Source of the DNA: Sphingobium sp.
Lineage (GTDB): Bacteria > Pseudomonadota > Alphaproteobacteria > Sphingomonadales > Sphingomonadaceae
NCBI GenBank assembly: GCA_017745115.1
Contig: JAGIAA010000050.1
Coordinates: 1-15,892, forward strand
Length of the DNA stretch: 15,892 nucleotides
Reading direction: 5' to 3'
This document shows, one piece after another, positions 7,038-13,244 of this stretch (positions within the stretch are counted from its first letter, which is position 1; every line of letters begins with the position of its first letter). Position numbers and translations under genes: made by a program. The notes beneath the pieces are model-generated. The model was not told the DNA's origin. It saw only the letters and a program-made list of their open reading frames with translations, and searched no databases.

Positions 7038-7304
7038 ATGATCATTGCGATGGCGGTGGTCGGCAGCGCTGTTGTGGTGCATCCCGCATTTGGTTCGGAT
7101 GCTCCGCGCAAAGGTGCTGAACAGGCAGTCCAGAAGAAGGCCAAACGAGCCCGGTCAAAGAACAGGCATGTCGCAGTGCAGGCAGTTCAACGCGGCACGA
7201 CGAGCGACGGCCGTTGCCCTTGTAATGGAGGCGATGTCTGTGTCGGTCCTCGTGGCGGTCGATACTGTATTACGAGTTCCGGCCGAAAGAGATACGGCGT
7301 CTGA
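7038..7304 (+). CDS. Small secreted Cys-rich protein with a GPRGGRY motif
   Basis: An 88-residue product. Residues 1 to about 20 are a signal peptide (MIIAMAVVGSAVVVHPAFGS) with a likely cut after AFG. A very basic middle (KKAKRARSKNRH) leads to a C-terminal block with four cysteines: GRCPCNGGDVCVGPRGGRYC followed by ITSSGRKRYGV. The Gly-Pro-Arg-Gly-Gly-Arg-Tyr-x-Ile-x-x-x-Gly-x-Lys-x-Tyr pattern recalls the short basic adaptor domain known from chlorella-virus (PBCV) proteins and found attached to other enzymes. The start at 7038 has GGAAGG nine bases upstream; an earlier ATG at 6984 lacks a ribosome site. It follows the XRE gene by 57 bases on the same strand and may be co-transcribed. Function unknown. 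Confidence 0.7.
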   Translation: MIIAMAVVGSAVVVHPAFGSDAPRKGAEQAVQKKAKRARSKNRHVAVQAVQRGTTSDGRCPCNGGDVCVGPRGGRYCITSSGRKRYGV

Positions 7305-7307
7305 GGT

Positions 7308-7409
7308 TCATTCCGCGACCTTGAGCACCGGTTTGCGCTTGATCGGCATTTGGAAGATCGCTGCAAGCACGGTGTGACGCTCGCGAGGCGTGGTCTCGTC
7401 GATGTCTGA
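7308..7409 (-). pseudogene. Possible gene-tail relic beside tRNA-Pro
   Basis: On the minus strand 33 codons ending in TGA at 7308 have strongly GC-rich third positions, like real genes here, and read [19 protein letters not shown] followed by [14 protein letters not shown]. The frame is closed by a TAA at 7412-7410, only two bases from the encoded CCA end of the tRNA, and there is no plausible start. It looks like the tail of a gene whose front was lost at the tRNA boundary, but I cannot name the family and it may be chance. Confidence 0.3.
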
Positions 7410-7414
7410 TTAAT

Positions 7415-7491
7415 TGGTCGGGACGAGAGGATTCGAACCTCCGACCCCCACACCCCCAGTGTGATGCGCTACCAGGCTGCGCTACGTCCCG
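7415..7491 (-). tRNA. tRNA-Pro, anticodon GGG
   Basis: A full cloverleaf of 77 bases with encoded CCA. Acceptor CGGGACG pairs with CGTCCCG; D arm GCGC/GCGC with loop AGCCTGGTA; anticodon stem TCACA/TGTGG around loop CTGGGGG, giving anticodon GGG; variable loop GGGTC; T arm GGAGG/CCTCT with loop TTCGAAT. The first base C and the GGG anticodon identify proline, reading codons CCC and CCT. Confidence 0.97.
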
Positions 7492-7503
7492 ACCGGAAGC
7501 GCG

Positions 7504-7532
7504 CTCCTAGGCGTATCGCGCGCAAGTTGCAA
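7504..7532 (-). promoter_or_regulatory. Possible promoter of tRNA-Pro
   Basis: Minus-strand TTGCAA (7532-7527) and TAGGAG (7509-7504) are separated by 17 bases, and the -10 ends twelve bases before the mature tRNA. The TTGCAA is its own reverse complement and also serves the plus-strand promoter listed next. Confidence 0.4.
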
Positions 7533-7554
7533 GCCGCTCGCTTGCGCCTATGCT
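7527..7554 (+). promoter_or_regulatory. Possible promoter of the hairpin RNA
   Basis: Plus-strand TTGCAA (7527-7532), 16 bases, then TATGCT (7549-7554) resembles a sigma-70-type promoter. Transcription would begin near 7561 and run into the long hairpin and terminator that end at 7703. Confidence 0.4.
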
Positions 7555-7597
7555 GGAACCCGCGGGGCATGCATTTCTTATGGGCTCTGCAAAGGTT

Positions 7598-7673
7598 CAG
7601 CGCCGGCCCGCTGATCTTTTCCTGGCCCGAGGGACGAACATCGGGTGGTCAGGAAAAGAGCGGACCGGCGCTG
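7598..7673. repeat. Long imperfect inverted repeat
   Basis: Two arms of 33 bases each (7598-7630 and 7641-7673) are near-perfect reverse complements around the ten-base centre GGGACGAACA. It forms the body of the candidate small RNA. On the minus strand it is not followed by a T run, so it is not a terminator for the gene ending at 7731. Confidence 0.85.
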
Positions 7674-7703
7674 TTCTTCCGGGGTGGGCGGAAGAAACTT
7701 TTT
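7674..7703 (+). terminator. Intrinsic terminator
   Basis: A perfect eight-base stem TTCTTCCG/CGGAAGAA around the loop GGGTGGG, then AC and five T residues. It works on the plus strand only and lies directly after the long hairpin, so it must end a plus-strand transcript that begins within 7492-7597. Confidence 0.8.
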
Positions 7704-7730
7704 GTCCGGCTCTAGAGCTGAAAGCCCGGC

Positions 7731-8156
7731 TCAGACGAAATCATGGCGGACCTTCCAGAAACGGTCCCGAAAGATTCCGATAATCATCACCAGCGCGCAG
7801 GGGACGGCCCAAAGGCCCGTATAATTCCTGTAGACGCTGACCGAAAAATCCTGGCTGATCAAAGCCGCGAGATGCGACGCGACCGCATTCAGCTGAAAGG
7901 CCACAACCCACACAGGCCACCAATGCCGGCTCTTCGCCGCTACCGCATACAGCGCTATCAGCGTCGCCATATCGACCCCGAGCATCGGGATATTGGTCTT
8001 GTGCCAATGGATGTGAACCACTTTAAGGGCGACCAGCGAAGCGAGCGAGGCGCTCACAAAGATGGCTGCGGTCCACCGGCCTTCCCAGCCGCCGAGTATG
8101 ACGGCATAGGCACAGGCGCCGACAATCATCGTCCAGAACAGGATAGTCGTCTCCAA
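7731..8156 (-). CDS. Four-helix inner-membrane protein, function unknown
   Basis: A 141-residue protein with about four hydrophobic segments: TILFWTMIVGACAYAVIL, WTAAIFVSASLASLVAL, MLGVDMATLIALYAVAA, and a last one near GLWAVPCALVMIIGIF. Polar stretches between them hold HIHWHK and SRHWWPV, and it ends in a basic FRDRFWKVRHDFV. The start is a TTG at 8156, preceded by an AGAAGGG region; the first ATG in frame (8129) would cut into helix 1 and has no ribosome site. It lies 63 bases after the 118-residue gene and is probably the last gene of the LuxR-led group. I do not recognise a family. The His- and Trp-rich loop might bind a ligand or metal, but this is speculation. Confidence 0.7.
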   Translation of the reverse strand: METTILFWTMIVGACAYAVILGGWEGRWTAAIFVSASLASLVALKVVHIHWHKTNIPMLGVDMATLIALYAVAAKSRHWWPVWVVAFQLNAVASHLAALISQDFSVSVYRNYTGLWAVPCALVMIIGIFRDRFWKVRHDFV

Positions 8157-8219
8157 CTCCCAATCCCTTCTAATCGAGCTCTATCCCGCCCCGGACGATG
8201 TTTGCCACGCTCTGTGGTC

Positions 8220-8576
8220 TCAGCAAACGGGAACGGGTTCGCTCCGCTCAGGCGCGATCGTCAGCGCCTCGGGCACGGTTTCCTCGCCAGGGCAACCGAA
8301 ACCGACGACGCTCAGATTGCTCTGGCTGCGGATGGTGTTCACCTGGCGTACCACGGACAGCATGTCCGCGCGGCCGGAAACGAGCTTTTCGAAGCCTCGT
8401 GCCATGCCTTCGAGCAGTTTCTGGCTATGCGTGATCGGCAGGCCGATCTGGCCACTTGCCTCGAGCAGCGAGCCAGTCAGACGGCTCTCCTGCAGCAGGG
8501 CGTCGTCGATCGCCTTGATGGATGCCTTCAGGTCGTCGGCAATGACCATGCCGGTCGTGTGCTGGATCTTGTGCAT
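8220..8576 (-). CDS. Helical cytoplasmic protein of 118 residues, function unknown
   Basis: The sequence is mostly amphipathic helix (MVIADDLKASIKAIDDALLQ, SQKLLEGMARGFEKLVSG, MLSVVRQVNTIRSQSN) with no signal peptide or membrane segment, followed by a looser tail that holds GFGCPGEETVP and ends in VPVC. GGAGG lies four bases before the ATG, so it is well translated. It sits 53 bases after the membrane-anchored LuxR-type gene on the same strand and may be its partner. The helical pattern faintly recalls phasin-like or scaffold proteins; I cannot name a family. Confidence 0.7.
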   Translation of the reverse strand: MHKIQHTTGMVIADDLKASIKAIDDALLQESRLTGSLLEASGQIGLPITHSQKLLEGMARGFEKLVSGRADMLSVVRQVNTIRSQSNLSVVGFGCPGEETVPEALTIAPERSEPVPVC

Positions 8577-8629
8577 AAGTCCTCCATTGCGCGAAACACG
8601 CAGTATCTCAATCTCTTGGGCTTCGGAGC

Positions 8630-9079
8630 CTACCGAAACGCTTTAAAAGCGCCGGAAACAATCAGGGCCAAAGCAATGACAGCCAAGGTCGACAGGACGG
8701 CGATCGAAAGGATCTGGATCGTCTTGTGCCCGAGTGTCTGTTCATTCACTTGACCCCCCACTGGCGGTAGCAACCTGACGTTGCCCGTCGCGGGAGGCCC
8801 CGCTGCTTCCCGCTCTCGTAAAATGGCGGAATTCTCGGCTTCGGAAAGGGTCTGCGCCTGCCTAGGCAATTGTTGCCCAGCGTTTGCGACCAGCCGTCCG
8901 GCTTCGCGGCGATCGGCAACGCCAAGAGTCTGTGTGGCGATGAGGATGTGGTTGTCGACGGTGGAGTGGGAGATTCCGAGCTTGCGGCCGATCTCCTTGG
9001 ACGTGAATCCCTTGGCCACGAGCTCCAGGCATGCGCGCTGGCGCTCAGTAAGCTTCGCGATCTTGTCCACCCCATTCAT
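8630..9079 (-). CDS. Membrane-anchored LuxR/GerE-type transcriptional regulator
   Basis: A 149-residue protein with an inverted domain order. Residues about 6-66 are a LuxR-type helix-turn-helix (KLTERQRACLELVAKGFTSK, EIGRKLGISHSTVDNHI), containing the family's LTERQ start and the recognition helix SxSTVDNHI. A polar linker of about 50 residues follows, and the last 30 hold one membrane helix (IQILSIAVLSTLAVIALALI). The DNA-binding part thus faces the cytoplasm from a C-terminal anchor, with only a short tail outside. There is no receiver or autoinducer domain. The ATG at 9079 fits the family start better than an upstream GTG at 9100; neither has a good ribosome site. It leads two further genes on the same strand. 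Confidence 0.82.
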   Translation of the reverse strand: MNGVDKIAKLTERQRACLELVAKGFTSKEIGRKLGISHSTVDNHILIATQTLGVADRREAGRLVANAGQQLPRQAQTLSEAENSAILREREAAGPPATGNVRLLPPVGGQVNEQTLGHKTIQILSIAVLSTLAVIALALIVSGAFKAFR

Positions 9080-9100
9080 GTCGCTATCTGGCAAGAGCAC

Positions 9101-9431
9101 GGGGCGTATGTCACGCGCTTTTTCGTGTGCATGACGCTGCGGAAAGCGTGGCGGGCTATGGAGTTAGGCGCGCCGTGCGACGCGACTCGGCAGAATTGCT
9201 GTATTGCCGCACTCAAACAGGAAATCGACATTTGCCCGAAGGCTGATTTCTGGCGAGGCTGGCGCCGGCCTGGCGGCAGTCGCTGTGCCGACTCAGCGGG
9301 GCCTCCGCGCCGATCCCGGTTGCGCCGTACAGGGTGATATGTTAGCCGCGCGGCCTTGAATTGCGCCTCCGCCATTGCATGTGTGTGGGCGACGTTTGAC
9401 CGTCTTTCTTCTGCGCTGCTCAAGGACCGCG
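9101..9431. other. Divergent intergenic region between the LuxR-type gene and yajC
   Basis: About 330 bases with no gene I can support. It must hold the starts of both flanking transcripts, but I see no convincing -35/-10 pair. A 58-codon open frame from an ATG at 9160 has no ribosome site or family likeness. The part around 9255-9330 is very GC-rich with short palindromes such as GGCGCCGGCC. Confidence 0.5.
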
Positions 9432-9776
9432 ATGTTCACCACCCCCGCTTTTGCTCAAACCGCTGCTGCAGCGCCCGCCGCCGGCGGCACTGCCGGCCTC
9501 CTCAACGGCATCCTGCCGCTGATCCTGATCTTCGCGGTCTTCTATTTCCTGCTCATCCGTCCGCAGCAAAAGGCCGCCAAGACGCACCGCAACAAGCTGG
9601 CTGCCGTCAAGAAGGGTGATCAGGTCGTGACCGGTGGTGGTCTTGTCGGCAAGGTGGTTCGCGTCGACGATGTCTATGTCGATGTCGAACTCGGCCCGAA
9701 CATGAAGGTCAAGGCGGTGAAGTCGATGCTGAGCGATGTGATCGACCCGGCGACCGCCAAGCCCGCGAACGACTGA
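9432..9776 (+). CDS. yajC: Sec translocase accessory subunit YajC
   Basis: A 114-residue single-span inner-membrane protein that joins SecD and SecF in the holo-translocon. After an Ala-rich N-terminus (MFTTPAFAQTAAAAPAAGG) comes the membrane helix ILPLILIFAVFYFLLIRPQQ, with the family hallmark FYFLLIRPQQK, then KKGDQVVTGGGLVGKVVRV and a beta-rich cytoplasmic domain. The frame is open from further upstream (TTG at 9375), but the ATG at 9432 has AAGGA about five bases upstream and gives the usual length. It is seven bases from secDF on the same strand, so the two are surely co-transcribed. Confidence 0.95.
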   Translation: MFTTPAFAQTAAAAPAAGGTAGLLNGILPLILIFAVFYFLLIRPQQKAAKTHRNKLAAVKKGDQVVTGGGLVGKVVRVDDVYVDVELGPNMKVKAVKSMLSDVIDPATAKPAND

Positions 9777-9783
9777 GCCTCTT

Positions 9784-12384
9784 ATGCTCGACTTTCCCAA
9801 GTGGAAGATTTGGCTGGTCATCCTGACCCTGTTTATCGGCTGCGCCTATGCGGTGCCGAGCTTCCTGCCCAAGGATGTCCAGGCAAGCCTGCCCGCGCCC
9901 TTCAAGGCGCACGTCAATTACGGTCTCGACCTTGCGGGCGGCAGCTATCTGCTCCTCGAGGCTGAAGATTCCGACATCGCCAAGCAGCAACTCCAGAACA
10001 TGGAGGAGCAGATCCGCACGGAGCTGCGCAAGCGCGACAGCCGTGTGGCGATCGGCGACATCTCGACGCAGGGTAACCGTCTCTCCTTCATGGTCCGCGA
10101 CACCAGTCAGGTCGATGCGGTCGTAGAACGCATTCGCACGATGACGCAGGGCGCCGGCATGACCGGCCAGCGCGATTTCAATGTGGAGGTGCGCGACGGC
10201 AAGACGATCGTCGTCACGCCCACGCCTGCCGGTGTCGCGAACGCGCTCGACACGACCATGAAGACCGCGGTCGAAGTCATCCGCAAGCGTATCGACGAGT
10301 TGGGCACGCGCGAGGCCACGGTGCTGCGCGAGGGCGCCAGCCGCATCGTCGTTCAGGTGCCGGGCCTTCAGGATCCGAGCCAGCTCAAGGAGCTGCTCGG
10401 CAAAACCGCGAAGCTTGAGTTCAAGCTCGTCGACACCACAGCCAACCCGGCGGATCTTGCGCAGGGGCGTGCTCCGATCGGCAGCGAAGTCGTGCCCTAT
10501 CCGGACGGCGGGCGTTTTCCTGCCAGCTATATCGGCATCACGCCGAAGGGACCGGTCATCGCCGTCAAGCGCCAGGTCATGGTGTCCGGCGACGAGTTGA
10601 TCGACGCCAAGCAGGACTACGACCCGCAGGACAACTCGCCGACGGTGAGCATCACCTTCAACGGCTCCGGCTCGAACAAGTTCGCGCGCACGACGCAGCA
10701 GAACGTGCACAAGCCCTTTGCGATGATTCTGGACGGCAGCGTGCTTTCGGCCCCGAACATCAACGAACCGATCCTAGGCGGCTCTGCGCGGATCAGTGGT
10801 AATTTCACTGTCGATACCGCTAACCAGCTCGCGATCGCGCTGCGTTCGGGCAAGCTGCCGGTGAAGCTCAAGGTCGTGCAGGAATCGACGGTCAGCCCGG
10901 AACTCGGCGCGGACTCGATCAAGGCCGGCCTGACCGCGTCGGTGATCGCCGTCATCGGTGTCGCGTTGTTCATGTGGGCCTGCTACGGCCGCTGGGGCAC
11001 CTACGCCAATCTTGCCGTGGCCATCAACGTGCTGGTCATCCTCGGTGTCATGGGCATCCTCAATGCGACGCTGACCTTACCCGGTATTGCCGGTTTCGTG
11101 CTGACGATCGGTACGGCGGTGGACGCCAACGTGCTCATTTATGAGCGCATCCGCGAAGAACTCCGGCGGGGCAGGGGCGTCGTCCAGGCCATCGAATTCG
11201 GCTACAAGGAAGCCAGCCGCACCATCTTCGAAGCGAACGTGACGCACGCGATTGCGGGCGGCATCATGCTCGTACTGGGTTCCGGGCCGATCAAGGGCTT
11301 CGCCATCGTGCTGCTGATCGGCATTGCGACCAGCGTGTTCACGGCCGTGACCTTCACGCGACTGCTCGCGGTCCAGTGGCTCCGCCGCAAGCGCCCGACC
11401 AAGATCAAGATGGGTCCGGTGCGGATTGTGCCGGACAACACCAACATCGGCTTCGTCCGCATCCGCCACATTGCCTTCGCGCTTACGGCGCTGCTGACGA
11501 TCGCAGCTGTGGGCGCCACCGCCACGCGTGGCCTCAATCTCGGCGTCGACTTTGTCGGCGGTGTCTCGATCGAAGAGAAGTTCGCCACGCCGCCACATCT
11601 CGATCAGGTGCGTTCGACCGTGAACGGCCTGGGCCTGGGCGAGGCGTCTCTGCAGCAGCTGGGCGGCCAGAATGCCGTCACCATTCGCCTGCCGCTCCCC
11701 AAGTCGACAGACGAGGGTGCGACGGACGCCATGGTCGAGAAGGTGAAGACCGCGCTCGCCGCGAAATTCCCCGGCGCGACCTTCAGCAACTACTCTACCG
11801 TCTCGGGCAAGGTCTCGGGCGAGCTGATCAACAACGGCCTGCTTGCTGTGTTCCTGGCGATCGTCGGCATCGCGATCTTCTCATGGTTCCGTTACGAGTG
11901 GCAGTTCGGCGTCTCCACGGCCGTTGCAGTCATCCACGACGTCGTGATGGCGGTCGGCTTCTTTGCGATCACAGGGATGGTCTTCGACCTCAACATCGTG
12001 GCGGCCGTGCTCACGATCATCGGCTATTCGATCAACGACAAGATGGTGATCGACGACCGCATTCGCGAGAATATGCGGAAATACCGCAAGATGGACATGA
12101 AGTCGCTGATCGACCTCTCGGTCAACGAGACGCTGCCGCGTACCGTCATGACCTCGTTCACGATCATGCTGGCACTGGCCGCGCTACTGATCTTCGGCGG
12201 TCACGTGCTGCGTGGCTTCACGGCGGCAATGATGCTCGGCATCGTGGTCGGCACCTATTCCTCGATCTACGTCTCGTCGTCGCTGCTGATCTCGCTCGGC
12301 CTCAAGCCCAATCCTGCGCCCAAGAAGGCGGAGAAGGGCTTTGCAGGCGACGCCGAGCGGATCGTTCCGCGCAGCGAGGCCTGA
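9784..12384 (+). CDS. secDF: Protein translocase SecDF (SecD-SecF fusion)
   Basis: An 866-residue fusion of SecD and SecF, which use the proton-motive force to pull secreted proteins across the inner membrane. The SecD half has helix 1 (about 8-26), VNYGLDLAGGSYLLLE, the periplasmic P1 domain, then helices 2-6 with LTIGTAVDANVLIYERIREE (about 440-460). The junction lies near residue 540 (RRKRPTKIKMGP). The SecF half has its first helix at about 562-580, GLNLGVDFVGGVSIE and IIGYSINDKMVIDDRIREN (about 745-763). Twelve membrane helices are expected. Separate secD and secF genes are the rule in most proteobacteria; the fused form is known from some groups, and I believe it is usual in sphingomonads. 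In SecF's motif a Lys sits where E. coli has Ser. Confidence 0.96.
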   Translation: MLDFPKWKIWLVILTLFIGCAYAVPSFLPKDVQASLPAPFKAHVNYGLDLAGGSYLLLEAEDSDIAKQQLQNMEEQIRTELRKRDSRVAIGDISTQGNRLSFMVRDTSQVDAVVERIRTMTQGAGMTGQRDFNVEVRDGKTIVVTPTPAGVANALDTTMKTAVEVIRKRIDELGTREATVLREGASRIVVQVPGLQDPSQLKELLGKTAKLEFKLVDTTANPADLAQGRAPIGSEVVPYPDGGRFPASYIGITPKGPVIAVKRQVMVSGDELIDAKQDYDPQDNSPTVSITFNGSGSNKFARTTQQNVHKPFAMILDGSVLSAPNINEPILGGSARISGNFTVDTANQLAIALRSGKLPVKLKVVQESTVSPELGADSIKAGLTASVIAVIGVALFMWACYGRWGTYANLAVAINVLVILGVMGILNATLTLPGIAGFVLTIGTAVDANVLIYERIREELRRGRGVVQAIEFGYKEASRTIFEANVTHAIAGGIMLVLGSGPIKGFAIVLLIGIATSVFTAVTFTRLLAVQWLRRKRPTKIKMGPVRIVPDNTNIGFVRIRHIAFALTALLTIAAVGATATRGLNLGVDFVGGVSIEEKFATPPHLDQVRSTVNGLGLGEASLQQLGGQNAVTIRLPLPKSTDEGATDAMVEKVKTALAAKFPGATFSNYSTVSGKVSGELINNGLLAVFLAIVGIAIFSWFRYEWQFGVSTAVAVIHDVVMAVGFFAITGMVFDLNIVAAVLTIIGYSINDKMVIDDRIRENMRKYRKMDMKSLIDLSVNETLPRTVMTSFTIMLALAALLIFGGHVLRGFTAAMMLGIVVGTYSSIYVSSSLLISLGLKPNPAPKKAEKGFAGDAERIVPRSEA

Positions 12385-12405
12385 GGCGGGATTGGATAGC
12401 GTCCG

Positions 12406-12783
12406 ATGGACCTGCGCCGCGAAGAGGTGCCGGGCGGCCCGGTCGTCACGGGCTTTTCGGGGCGCGGCTTCAAGGTGGGCGAGCGGGTTTACGCGCACGG
12501 CCTTTTGATCGATCCGGAAGGAGTCGCCGAATGGGATGCGCCGTCCGATATCGCTTCGCTCAGCGCCGACATGCTGGGCGGCCTGCTGGACATGGACCCC
12601 AAGCCTGAATTCCTCTTGCTGGGCACCGGCGCACAGCTGATCCGGCCATCGCCGTCCTTCGTGCGCGCGATCGAGGAACAGGGCATCGGTGTCGAAGCGA
12701 TGGACAGCCGCGCCGCAGCGCGCGCTTGGGGTGTGCTACGCCTCGAACAGCGGCAGATCGTCGGAGCTTTCTTCCCCCTTTGA
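12406..12783 (+). CDS. Mth938-like domain protein (NDUFAF3/AAMDC family, DUF498)
   Basis: A 125-residue single-domain protein. Recognisable parts are VVTGFSGRGFKVGERVYAHG near the N-terminus, LLIDPEGVAEWD, PEFLLLGTGAQLIRPSPSF (about 67-85) and the end RAAARAWGVLRLEQRQIVGA. The LLLGTG turn and the ARxxNxL-type end (here AARAWGVL) are the family's main marks. Relatives include human NDUFAF3, a complex I assembly factor; bacterial members lie next to sec genes in alphaproteobacteria, as here, 21 bases after secDF. The bacterial function is not settled; a part in membrane-protein assembly is inferred. The ribosome site is weak. Confidence 0.88.
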   Translation: MDLRREEVPGGPVVTGFSGRGFKVGERVYAHGLLIDPEGVAEWDAPSDIASLSADMLGGLLDMDPKPEFLLLGTGAQLIRPSPSFVRAIEEQGIGVEAMDSRAAARAWGVLRLEQRQIVGAFFPL

Positions 12784-12804
12784 CGCGCGTTCATGGGGCT
12801 TTTC

Positions 12805-12829
12805 CGGCGGCTCGAAGAAAATGCCGCCG
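12805..12829 (+). terminator. Possible weak terminator after the yajC-secDF-Mth938 run
   Basis: A perfect seven-base stem CGGCGGC/GCCGCCG with loop TCGAAGAAAAT lies 21 bases after the stop at 12783. It is followed only by ACATTTC, so it would be a poor intrinsic terminator or a stable 3' hairpin. Confidence 0.4.
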
Positions 12830-12878
12830 ACATTTCATGCCCACGTCGAAAATATGTCATAAAAGCCGTGCCGACCTG

Positions 12879-12906
12879 TTGCGCGCCGCCTGGAATAAGT
12901 TATCCT
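12879..12906 (+). promoter_or_regulatory. Possible promoter of the small membrane gene at 12929
   Basis: TTGCGC (12879-12884), 16 bases, then TATCCT (12901-12906). Transcription would start near 12913, leaving a leader of about 16 bases that contains GGGAGAGGG, the ribosome site of the next gene. Confidence 0.4.
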
Positions 12907-12928
12907 TAATGCAAAATCGGGAGAGGGT

Positions 12929-13222
12929 ATGGGAGAGGTCGCGATCGCTCAACTCAGGCTGCGCCGGGCGTTTCGCTACGGCTATTTTGCCTTTGTCGCG
13001 ACCATCGTGGCTGCGCTCGGCCTCTTCGGCCTGTGGGCTTTCAGCGGCGACGCGGCGGCCATTTTGGTACGCTCCCTGTCTGGCAGCACGACCCTCCTCA
13101 TCGTCGCCCTTGCGCTCGCGCTTTGCGTGCCACTCTTCTTCGCCGCATGGCTGATCGTGGGCGCATCCGTTCTGGGCGACCGCGTACGGGTCCGCCCGTT
13201 GATGGACGGCGTCGGGGACTAA
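12929..13222 (+). CDS. Small two-helix membrane protein, function unknown
   Basis: A 97-residue protein with a basic N-terminus (MGEVAIAQLRLRRAFRYGY) and two hydrophobic segments, FAFVATIVAALGLFGLWAF and TTLLIVALALALCVPLFFAA, separated by GDAAAILVRSLSGS, then a second short hydrophobic piece (WLIVGASVLG) and a charged tail DRVRVRPLMDGVGD. GGGAGAGGG directly before the ATG is a strong ribosome site. It probably has its own promoter, separate from the secDF run. I do not recognise a family. Confidence 0.75.
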   Translation: MGEVAIAQLRLRRAFRYGYFAFVATIVAALGLFGLWAFSGDAAAILVRSLSGSTTLLIVALALALCVPLFFAAWLIVGASVLGDRVRVRPLMDGVGD

Positions 13223-13244
13223 GGGCTTCCCTGTTGAACCGCTC

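Larger units (their letters stand above)
7561..7703 (+). ncRNA. Candidate structured small RNA with long hairpin and terminator
   Basis: No gene fits 7492-7730, yet the plus strand has a full transcript layout: promoter-like signals at 7527-7554, a long imperfect hairpin and an intrinsic terminator. The left arm (7598-7630) contains CAGCGCCGG, CCGCT, CTTTTCCTG, CC and CGA; the right arm (7641-7673) gives the complement TCGGG, GG, CAGGAAAAG, AGCGG, CCGGCGCTG. The arms differ by two mismatches, a three-base bulge and a two-base bulge, with a ten-base loop. The terminator follows at once. The size (about 143 bases) suits a regulatory RNA. I checked by eye for 6S and signal-recognition RNA hallmarks and did not find them. 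Start and existence of the transcript are inferred. Confidence 0.5.

Noticed and set aside
7415..7491. tRNA-Pro as the edge of an integrated element
   Set aside because: No integrase gene and no second copy of the tRNA 3' end is seen in the window; only a short gene-tail relic lies next to it.
7561..7703. 6S RNA or signal-recognition-particle RNA as identity of the hairpin RNA
   Set aside because: The central bubble of 6S RNA and the conserved apical loop of the SRP RNA were not found by eye, so the RNA is left unnamed.
7743..8753. 336-codon plus-strand open frame across the LuxR cassette
   Set aside because: The minus strand has good ribosome sites, membrane helices and a LuxR helix-turn-helix; the plus frame is Arg/His-rich with no recognisable domain.
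9160..9336. 58-codon plus-strand frame in the gap before yajC
   Set aside because: No ribosome site, odd composition and no likeness to any family.
11376..12608. 410-codon plus-strand frame inside secDF
   Set aside because: It overlaps SecF in another frame and is extremely Arg-rich, the sign of an out-of-frame reading of a GC-rich gene.
12793..12909. 38-codon plus-strand frame starting MGLFRRLEENAADI after the Mth938-like gene
   Set aside because: No Shine-Dalgarno, it runs through the predicted hairpin and promoter, and the second half has no protein-like character.
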